A DNA stretch of 64,000 nucleotides from Deltaproteobacteria bacterium (GTDB lineage Bacteria; UBA10199; JACPAL01; JAHFST01). Position numbers and translations under genes: made by a program. Below, piece by piece: positions 54,725-64,000 of the stretch. The DNA is taken from NCBI GenBank assembly GCA_023265625.1, contig JAHFST010000005.1, positions 62,001-126,000 of the forward strand. The letters run 5' to 3'. Within the stretch, counting starts at the first letter, position 1, and every line of letters starts with the position of its first letter. A model generated the notes under the pieces. That model had not been told where the DNA came from. It searched no databases and saw only the letters and a list, made by a program, of their open reading frames with translations.

Positions 54725-54726
54725 TT

Positions 54727-55158
54727 ATGATCGATCTCTACCCCAATGCGACTATCATTTATATGTGGCTTATTTTTATGGCCGCATTTCTCATCCTTCA
54801 TTATGGGATCTTTCGTCCCACATTGAAGCTGTTGCACCTGCGTCGAACCCACACTCACGGGATCAAGACCCAAGCCGAGTTGCTGGAGAAAGAATCCGAA
54901 CAGCTCCTGCAGGCCTGTGAAAAGAAAATTGACGAAGCCCGACAAATCGGGATTCAGGAACGGGAACAGCGGCGGATGGCCGGAGAAAAAATTCAATCCG
55001 AAACATTGCAAAAAGGCCGTCAAGCCATGACTGCCAAAATTGAGGAGGCACGGAGCCTGATTGAACAACAGTCACGCGAGGCCCTGCTCCAAATTAGAAA
55101 ATACTCCCAAACCATCAGCCAAGAGATCGCCACAAAAATCTTAGGGAGATCTCTCTAG
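54727..55158 (+). CDS. ATP synthase F0 subunit b' (AtpF'/AtpX)
   Basis: This is the second b-type stator subunit of the F0 sector. The 143-residue protein has one N-terminal membrane span (about 8-28), then IFRPTLKLLHLRRTHTHGIK and a long charged coiled coil to the end. A GTG at 54709 in frame lies inside the leader hairpin, so the ATG at 54727 is preferred. A separate b' gene before atpF is usual in deltaproteobacterial operons. It abuts atpF with no gap. Confidence 0.9.
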   Translation: MIDLYPNATIIYMWLIFMAAFLILHYGIFRPTLKLLHLRRTHTHGIKTQAELLEKESEQLLQACEKKIDEARQIGIQEREQRRMAGEKIQSETLQKGRQAMTAKIEEARSLIEQQSREALLQIRKYSQTISQEIATKILGRSL

Positions 55159-55650
55159 ATGGAAGAATTCATTCACTCCGGCATGCATTGGAAGATCTTC
55201 AACTTCGTGGTTTTTGCCGCGATACTTTTCTTTGCCTTACGCAAGGCCGTCGTGGCTTTTTGGCTGGGACGACACCAGACTATTAAGACCCAGATTGAAG
55301 AGGCCAGGCTCCTCAAGCAGAGCACTGACCAGAGGAACCATGCCCTCAAGAAACGCATCGCGGCGATTGAGCAGGAAGTGAAACAACTCATTGATGAGCT
55401 CAAACAGGATGGCGATTTGGAAAAAACCCAACTCGTTGCACAAGCGGAAAAATATGCGCTCCGCCTCAAGGAAGACACCACCAAAATTATCCAGCAGGAA
55501 TACCAACGTGCCAAAGAGCTGCTCCGCAACGAAACGGTGCATAGCGCCATGCAACTCTCGGAAAAACTCATCCGGGAAAATTTGCGCCCTGATGACCAAA
55601 AGAAGCTGGGAGCAGACATGGTCAAGCAATTGGAGCAGCAACTACAATGA
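55159..55650 (+). CDS. atpF: ATP synthase F0 subunit b
   Basis: Subunit b is the peripheral stalk linking F0 and F1. The 163-residue protein has an N-terminal membrane anchor (about 14-32, FNFVVFAAILFFALRKAVVA). A long Lys/Glu/Gln-rich helix follows to the end. The start directly follows the atpF' stop, and the end overlaps atpH by four bases. Confidence 0.93.
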   Translation: MEEFIHSGMHWKIFNFVVFAAILFFALRKAVVAFWLGRHQTIKTQIEEARLLKQSTDQRNHALKKRIAAIEQEVKQLIDELKQDGDLEKTQLVAQAEKYALRLKEDTTKIIQQEYQRAKELLRNETVHSAMQLSEKLIRENLRPDDQKKLGADMVKQLEQQLQ

Positions 55651-56222
55651 GCCAAGGGAAAACAAAAAGCTCGGCCCTTTATGGCTCTTTATCGCGCCGC
55701 TATGCGCGGGCCCTGATTGATTTGGCAAAGGAAGAAAAACAACTGGAATCCTGCGGGACGGAGTTGAGTCAACTCGTCCTGGCCTTTCAAGAAAACTCCG
55801 ATATTTTTCGGGTCTTATCCGATCAATTTTCACCCATGACACAACGGCAAAAAACGATCGCGGAGCTATCAGGTCAATTGGGTCTCTCAGCCCTGCTGAA
55901 GAATTTTTTATTTCTGCTAGTGAAAAAAGAGCGGATCCTCCTGCTCACGAGCATCGCGCGCGAATATCAAACAATGCAGGACACGTTTTTAGGGATCGCC
56001 CGTGTGACGATTTCCGCCACGCAGAAGCCAGAGCCAGCCGTGATCACTCAGATTGAAACCCTTTTAACTAAAAACCTAAAAAAACAGGTGATTGCCCAGG
56101 TGGAATTGGATCCCGAAATGATCGGGGGACTTTCCATTCGAATCGACAACCTCGTTTATGATGGCTCCATTCGCAAGGAGCTGGAAAAAATGCGGGAGCG
56201 CATGACCCAAGAGACGCTATAG
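55647..56222 (+). CDS. atpH: ATP synthase F1 subunit delta
   Basis: Delta joins the peripheral stalk to the alpha3-beta3 head. The 191-residue protein has the family N-terminal [20 protein letters not shown] and the C-terminal [20 protein letters not shown] followed by [15 protein letters not shown]. Length is normal. Overlap with atpF (4 bases) and an 8-base gap to atpA confirm its place. Confidence 0.95.
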   Translation: MSQGKTKSSALYGSLSRRYARALIDLAKEEKQLESCGTELSQLVLAFQENSDIFRVLSDQFSPMTQRQKTIAELSGQLGLSALLKNFLFLLVKKERILLLTSIAREYQTMQDTFLGIARVTISATQKPEPAVITQIETLLTKNLKKQVIAQVELDPEMIGGLSIRIDNLVYDGSIRKELEKMRERMTQETL

Positions 56223-56230
56223 GAGAAACT

Positions 56231-57739
<1,509 letters not shown>

Positions 57740-57742
57740 TCC

Positions 57743-60083
<2,341 letters not shown>

Positions 60084-60088
60084 TTATT

Positions 60089-60340
60089 ATGGCAAAGATT
60101 AAATTAGAAATCGTTACCCCCGATCGGCGGGTATTGAAGGAAGAGGTAGATACCGTCACCCTCCCGGGAACTTATGGGGAGTTAGGCATTTTACCAATGC
60201 ACACCACTCTCCTAACCGAATTGGGCAATGGCAAACTGACCTACGTAACCGGTGGTAATACCCAAACACTTGAGGTCCAGGGTGGGTTGGCGGAAGTGAT
60301 TCATGATCAAGTGACGGTATTGGCAGACTCAGTGACATAA
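60089..60340 (+). CDS. atpC: ATP synthase F1 subunit epsilon, N-terminal domain only
   Basis: Epsilon controls coupling and inhibits ATP hydrolysis. This protein has only 83 residues: the N-terminal beta sandwich (KIKLEIVTPDRRVLKEEVDT, GTYGELGILPMHTTLLTELG, GGLAEVIHDQVTVLADS). The usual C-terminal two-helix domain, about 50 residues, is absent; the stop is followed at once by a strong terminator. Short epsilon subunits of this kind are known in some bacteria such as Chlorobium. No frameshift remnant of the helical domain was noticed downstream. Confidence 0.95.
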   Translation: MAKIKLEIVTPDRRVLKEEVDTVTLPGTYGELGILPMHTTLLTELGNGKLTYVTGGNTQTLEVQGGLAEVIHDQVTVLADSVT

Positions 60341-60342
60341 AA

Positions 60343-60388
60343 AAATCCCCCCATCCCCCCTTTTTCAAAGGGGGGGCAGGGGGGATTT
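60343..60388. terminator. Strong hairpin terminator after atpC (bidirectional)
   Basis: Arms AAATCCCCCC (60343-60352) and GGGGGGATTT (60379-60388) pair. A second C6/G6 stem closes inside, with an AT / CA interior mismatch, and a short loop. It sits between convergent atpC and the small membrane gene and could serve both. C/G-run palindromes of this form also occur as dispersed repeats in many genomes. Confidence 0.85.
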
Positions 60389-60399
60389 GAAATCAATTT

Positions 60400-60804
60400 T
60401 TAATTCTCGTACAGATACCCGACCGTGGCCCCATAGAAGCCCATCCCGAGCAGCATCCCAAAGGCGGTCGTCATCGACCCGGAGAAGAAGCCCATGCCAA
60501 AGAGGGGCATGAGGACAACTTCAACGGCCCCCCACAGGAAGCAGGCATAAACAACGCCACGCATCCATGAGTGAGCGGGCAACTTGGCTTGGAAGAAGTT
60601 GCCATAAAGGTAGGCAAACACCACCCCAACCCCAAAGTAGATCACCCAGGCCGTGGTTCCAGTCGTATGGAACATCCCGGAGATGACGCCATAGAAATCG
60701 GCGGAGGGGAATTGGAGATAATGAGATACATACGAAAAGACGGTCATCACGACCGTACCAGCAATGCCGGTGAGCACTGCCTTCTTGAGGGCTGTTGCGT
60801 CCAT
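60400..60804 (-). CDS. Small integral membrane protein (DUF6789-like)
   Basis: The 134-residue protein starts at the ATG at 60804. Four hydrophobic segments are visible (about 10-28, 50-70, 82-104 and 108-130). Motifs include GIAGTVVMTVFSYV and VLMPLFGMGFFSG. This resembles DUF6789-type membrane proteins, with low certainty. It is a single gene preceded by a Shine-Dalgarno-like GGAGG. A ten-pair hairpin (60868-60877 with 60883-60892) lies in its upstream region. Function is unknown. Confidence 0.7.
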   Translation of the reverse strand: MDATALKKAVLTGIAGTVVMTVFSYVSHYLQFPSADFYGVISGMFHTTGTTAWVIYFGVGVVFAYLYGNFFQAKLPAHSWMRGVVYACFLWGAVEVVLMPLFGMGFFSGSMTTAFGMLLGMGFYGATVGYLYEN

Positions 60805-60867
60805 AACTACCTCCTTATTTTTAGCCCCGGACCTTCCGTCCAGACGGGCTTTAAGGACTGTCTCGTA

Positions 60868-60892
60868 CTTCGATAGGACCACCCTATCGAAG
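60868..60892. repeat. Perfect hairpin upstream of the membrane protein gene
   Basis: CTTCGATAGG (60868-60877) pairs with CCTATCGAAG (60883-60892) around the loop ACCAC. It lies in the 229-base gene-free region 60805-61033. It might be a terminator of the upstream gene on the minus strand, but no T-tract is present. Confidence 0.5.
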
Positions 60893-61033
60893 CACGAAGT
60901 ATGACGCATTACGTCAGCAACTACCTGATTTATAAGACGATATTACAACTAAAAAACAACCCGATCAAGGGAAATCCTTGTCAGATCTGCGTCAGCGGGC
61001 GATTATTATTAATTTATTATTAGTTACAGGTGG

Positions 61034-61951
61034 TTACGCGATCTCTTCCAACTCTTCAACACGGGGCAGGGGATTGGCCAAGACCAGGTCTCCGGTCTGT
61101 TCATGATACTTGAGAATGAACTGATCCTTATAGAGTCGACCGTTAGTTGGATTTTTATATTCTAGATTGCCATAGAGAAAATCATGGATGGGATAAGAGC
61201 TGACATCCACTTCAACCCGTCCGCCTGATTGGATGGTCGTCACGATTTTTTGACGGCGTTCGAGGTTGGAGGCCGTCAAACCCAGGAACAATTTGATGTG
61301 ATCCGCGGTCGTCTTGCCCGTATTCACCAAGGCCAACCTCCCTTGACGAGTCTGCACCTCCACCAAAGGTCTCCCCATATTCACGGCCTTAAGTTCCTGC
61401 TTACGCTTAATCGTCGTATGGGAACCGGTCACCGTCTGTCCATTGTCTCGCTTCTGGAAAACCCTTTCCACCAGGGCCGCAGGGCGACGAATCAGATAAA
61501 TCGTTGCCAGTAAAAAAATGGAGTTGAGCCCTCCCACCGAAAAAGAAATCATAAGCAACCTTTCCAAGTTACGAATCCGGGCACGAAGATCGGTCATAAA
61601 GGGGGGTGTACCCGCAGCCCCCGGAGGCGAAGACGTATTGATGGTCACAGGAACAGGCTGATTGCTGACCTTCTCCAAAATTTGTCTCTGCAGAGTCTCT
61701 TGATCCTGTAAGATCTGCTTTTGTGACAACTTCTGCTCGTCAAAGGCCCGCCTTAACTCCCCTAGGCTTTGCGCCTGCTGTTGGATTTTACGATCTTGTT
61801 CTTCCAGGACCTGTAACAGCTGGGTATTCTGAAACATCTGCTGATCAACGATCCGATTCAGCCGACCAGCCACATCCAACTCTTGGGCCATCAACCCACC
61901 GGGTATCATTAATAAAACAACCGGTACTATCCTCTTCCACGGGGTCAACAT
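61034..61951 (-). CDS. Unrecognised membrane protein with signal, coiled coil and C-terminal soluble domain
   Basis: The 305-residue protein has a signal peptide (about 8-22, ending GGLMAQ). A Gln-rich coiled coil follows (about 35-95). After a Pro/Gly/Ser linker comes a membrane span (about 128-153, ISFSVGGLNSIFLLATIYLI). The C-terminal domain of about 130 residues is mixed beta (RLALVNTGKTTADHIKLFLG) and would be cytoplasmic if the signal is cleaved. No known family is recognised. It is a single gene, 219 bases upstream of which lies a palindromic element. Confidence 0.68.
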   Translation of the reverse strand: MLTPWKRIVPVVLLMIPGGLMAQELDVAGRLNRIVDQQMFQNTQLLQVLEEQDRKIQQQAQSLGELRRAFDEQKLSQKQILQDQETLQRQILEKVSNQPVPVTINTSSPPGAAGTPPFMTDLRARIRNLERLLMISFSVGGLNSIFLLATIYLIRRPAALVERVFQKRDNGQTVTGSHTTIKRKQELKAVNMGRPLVEVQTRQGRLALVNTGKTTADHIKLFLGLTASNLERRQKIVTTIQSGGRVEVDVSSYPIHDFLYGNLEYKNPTNGRLYKDQFILKYHEQTGDLVLANPLPRVEELEEIA

Positions 61952-62001
61952 TACGGGCGCAGTACCACCGGGAACTGTGACTTGTAAAGCGAGAATTGTA
62001 A

Positions 62002-62154
62002 TAACTACTCAGGTACCCCCTGGAGGGACCGAGGACCTGTTTGAGCGCCACCTTTAGACATCGCCATTTTACGCCGGGAAGCCCTGGACCAGAGCAAAAT
62101 GGCGATAGACGACGCGCGAGTTCCGCAGGGCCCGGAAGGAGGTACCTGAGTAGT
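62002..62154. mobile_element. 151-bp palindromic element with 14-bp terminal inverted repeats
   Basis: Perfect terminal inverted repeats ACTACTCAGGTACC lie at 62004-62017 and 62141-62154. An inner perfect 11-base stem (ATCGCCATTTT / AAAATGGCGAT) lies at 62060-62070 and 62096-62106, with partly complementary sequence between. The left edge shares TAACTACTCAGGT with 43340. The form fits a REP/MITE-type element or a long structured RNA. No coding capacity is seen. Confidence 0.7.
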
Positions 62155-62170
62155 GATGAATTGCACGCCT

Positions 62171-62638
62171 TTAAATAAGGTCCGCAGGAGAAACATCCAA
62201 GACGCGACACAGACTAGTTAAGGTATCCACCTGCGGCTGAGAAAGATTGCCTTCGATGCGGTTGATCTGGGCACGACTGAGCCCCACAGCACGAGCCAGG
62301 GCCTCCTGAGTTAACTCACGTCCCTCCCTCAACTCCCGCAACCGTTTACCCAAGGCCAGCTTCTTCTGGCCCCCCCCCCGGGCATAATGCTTGATAGAGT
62401 CCCAGGGCAGGTCGTAACTCTCTCCGCTCGCCTGGGTGACGGCCACGGCCCCCTGGTGGTCAAAAATCTGCAGACTCGTGACTGGAGTGCCATCGTCTCC
62501 AGGGAGTGATCTCCTCGGGATGGAGTAGCCTTCTCCATTCTCAAAGATAAAAATGAGCCGCTTGCCATCCTGGGAAAGGGCTACTTCATCAAGACGTCTC
62601 TCAGAACCAACCCCAATTTTTTTAACGGCCAGGCCCAT
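62171..62638 (-). CDS. DUF2442-like protein with C-terminal XRE helix-turn-helix
   Basis: The 155-residue protein has an N-terminal domain (about 1-90; LIFIFENGEGYSIPRRSL, SYDLPWDSIKHYARGG) resembling DUF2442. A Cro/C1-type helix-turn-helix follows at about 97-152 (LREGRELTQEALARAVGLSR, IEGNLSQPQVDTLTSLCRVL). It follows the DUF4160 gene by three bases. The HTH suggests autoregulation, as in type II antitoxins. Domain identity of the N-terminus is moderate, that of the HTH is high. Confidence 0.82.
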   Translation of the reverse strand: MGLAVKKIGVGSERRLDEVALSQDGKRLIFIFENGEGYSIPRRSLPGDDGTPVTSLQIFDHQGAVAVTQASGESYDLPWDSIKHYARGGGQKKLALGKRLRELREGRELTQEALARAVGLSRAQINRIEGNLSQPQVDTLTSLCRVLDVSPADLI

Positions 62639-62641
62639 GCA

Positions 62642-62836
62642 TCACCTCACAATAAATCCCGCTTGTTTCAATGCCTTGCGAATTCTACCGGTCATTTTCC
62701 AATCCCCGATGGGTTTCTGATGAATGACATCGTACCTCCCGATAAAAACGGACCCCTCATAAATATGCACATGAAAAGGTTCATGGTCGCCGGAATACCA
62801 CTCAAAAATATACCCACCAGCCTTCCGACGGCCCAT
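62642..62836 (-). CDS. DUF4160 protein
   Basis: The 64-residue protein contains the DUF4160 signature DHEPFHVHIYEG, with two histidines close together, after a short N-terminus (GGYIFEWYSG). The C-terminus has a helical RIRKALKQAG block. DUF4160 and DUF2442 proteins are commonly adjacent; the pair is suspected to be a toxin-antitoxin module. No Shine-Dalgarno is visible before the ATG at 62836, so a leaderless or weakly translated start is possible. Confidence 0.8.
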   Translation of the reverse strand: MGRRKAGGYIFEWYSGDHEPFHVHIYEGSVFIGRYDVIHQKPIGDWKMTGRIRKALKQAGFIVR

Positions 62837-62844
62837 GTTTTAAT

Positions 62845-62860
62845 GTAACATTTATATTAC
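62845..62860. promoter_or_regulatory. Near-palindrome upstream of the DUF4160 gene, possible operator
   Basis: GTAACATTTATATTAC is a 16-base palindrome with one mismatched pair, 9-24 bases upstream of the DUF4160 ATG, in AT-rich DNA. It is a candidate binding site for the HTH protein of the same operon. Confidence 0.35.
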
Positions 62861-62953
62861 TTTTTACAACAAATAAATTCTGCCGGTTATGAAGCAACCT
62901 TTCCCCCGGGCTTGCCGAAGCAGGACCATCAACTCTTAAACAGGAGAATTGCC

Positions 62954-63856
62954 ATGTACTCTGATAATTTATTTAAGATGAGTCTGTTGCGCGGGGCCTG
63001 GGCAGGAGTAGGCGGGCCGGCCGCACGGATTTTGGACCCCCTGCAACTAACCGGACAGGTGGCTGAACACGCCGCCATGTCTCTGGCTGAGCAAGGTTTG
63101 GCCATCGATGGTGGTGTTATCAAAGGGGAGTTAGATGCCTTACTTTTCGGGGATGTTTTTTTAGGGACAACTCCTTCAAAATGGGCACAGATCCTTGCCG
63201 GAGCCGGGGGACAAACGATTCCTCTCCCGACAGCGCACAACGACACCCTCCATTTACTGTGTGCGGCTAGAGAGAGAAGTGTCAATCGTGTGGAGGCGTT
63301 TCAATTTGAACAATCACGATTTGAGGGGTCGGGCGGGCCGCAAGTTGTTGGACTGGAGGTTGGTTTTGAATTGTTTCAAGATGGTGAACCCGAACACTCG
63401 CGAATAGAACTCGGAATGAACGCCGCCTTGGTTTATCCGGTAGATGATCGCATCGGTATGATGGCCGACAGTAGAACCGACAATTATGCGGCCAAGCTGC
63501 AGACAAAGGGGAGACTGATGCTACAATACGGTGTGCTCAGGACGATTAATTTTTCTACAGAAGAAGCAAAGAAAGGCAGGGTGCAAGAAGGACTCACCTC
63601 TGTTGCAAGACTTACTTTTCATGAAACCCCAGTTTCCGATCCTCAAACAATCGATACATTTGCCGCCGATGGCGTCACTTTGTGGCGCGATTTTCCGCTT
63701 CGCAACCAAAAGAGAGGTAAAGATATTTACCCATTCCCAGTCCAACTTTCCGCTGATTCGAGCACCACTGAACAGGATGTGGCGGGGTTAGCGATGGCTC
63801 ACCGAGAGATCCAGCGGATGGTGTTGCCTTTGGTCTACCGTCCACCTAGCGTTTAG
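62954..63856 (+). CDS. Unrecognised 300-residue protein
   Basis: From the ATG at 62954 (Shine-Dalgarno AGGAGA) the product has 300 residues. It has no signal peptide. The composition is ordinary, with Gly/Ala-rich N-terminal third (LRGAWAGVGGPAARILDPLQ), a middle part rich in Glu/Phe/Arg, and a beta-like end. No motif I recognise is present. The upstream in-frame ATG at 62912 is less likely. It is divergent from the DUF4160/DUF2442 pair. The window ends 144 bases past its stop, in sequence with no gene. Confidence 0.65.
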   Translation: MYSDNLFKMSLLRGAWAGVGGPAARILDPLQLTGQVAEHAAMSLAEQGLAIDGGVIKGELDALLFGDVFLGTTPSKWAQILAGAGGQTIPLPTAHNDTLHLLCAARERSVNRVEAFQFEQSRFEGSGGPQVVGLEVGFELFQDGEPEHSRIELGMNAALVYPVDDRIGMMADSRTDNYAAKLQTKGRLMLQYGVLRTINFSTEEAKKGRVQEGLTSVARLTFHETPVSDPQTIDTFAADGVTLWRDFPLRNQKRGKDIYPFPVQLSADSSTTEQDVAGLAMAHREIQRMVLPLVYRPPSV

Positions 63857-64000
63857 CAACCCAATTCCCGAACCGCCCCTAAGTCGGGCACTCTTGTCTA
63901 AAGTTTAATTTCCACAAACGCAACTTGAAGGCCTACCTCTGCCGAAATAGCTGACAGGATATGGCTACACCCTTAGCAAAATTGTCTTGATCTATTGTCG

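Overview
The window reads as a chromosomal segment of a Gram-negative, flagellated bacterium of the broad deltaproteobacterial / Bdellovibrionota type. Three observations support this. L-ring and P-ring genes (flgH, flgI) and an outer-membrane barrel imply an outer membrane. The housekeeping block mnmE-mnmG-rsmG-parA-parB-bactofilin-atpF'-atpF-atpH-atpA-atpG-atpD-atpC, without atpB/atpE, is an arrangement known from deltaproteobacterial-type genomes. Flagellar transcription appears to use sigma-54. The exact lineage cannot be fixed from the sequence alone.

Layout. Bases 1-18063 (minus strand) hold an early flagellar block, in transcription order flgB, flgC, fliE, fliF, fliG, fliH, fliI, fliJ, a motE-like gene, fliK, flgD, flgE, fliL, then fliM, fliN, fliO, fliP, fliQ, fliR, flhB and flhA (cut by the left edge). 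Sigma-54 type promoters precede flgB and fliM. Bases 18693-24182 (plus) are a six-gene pseudaminic-acid pathway (pseB, pseC, a pseF/spsF-like gene, pseG, pseI, pseH) behind an unusual leader of consecutive hairpins. motB and motA follow on the minus strand. Bases 26292-35934 (minus) are a second flagellar operon: flgF, flgG, flgA, flgH, flgI, a flgJ-M23 peptidase fusion, flgM, flgN, flgK, flgL and a GNAT gene, again behind a sigma-54 promoter. Bases 36269-42484 (plus) carry a lytic transglycosylase with its own sigma-54 promoter, a large TPR protein, a sigma-54-dependent activator and a Maf-type motility-accessory glycosyltransferase. The last of these is the expected user of the CMP-pseudaminic acid made upstream.

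Bases 42468-46076 are accessory: a two-gene nucleotidyltransferase module, an unrecognised two-gene unit under a sigma-54 promoter, and an outer-membrane barrel. groEL/groES and the housekeeping block follow from 46200. Two parS sites flank the parA upstream region, which suggests proximity to the replication origin. The right end (60400-64000) has a small membrane protein, a coiled-coil membrane protein, a 151-bp palindromic element, a DUF4160 / DUF2442-HTH pair that looks like a toxin-antitoxin-type module, and an unrecognised 300-residue protein.

How it fits together: the flagellar genes build the export gate, C-ring, rod, hook, rings and stator; Pse plus Maf would glycosylate flagellin; the AAA+ activator with sigma-54 would time expression. 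Flagellin, fliD, fliS, fliA, flhF, flhG and a partner histidine kinase are not in the window. The least explained items are the sigma-54 orphan gene pair at 43672-44340, the domain shared by FlgK and FlgL, the structured leaders of pseB and the ATP synthase operon, and the large palindromic element at 62004-62154.
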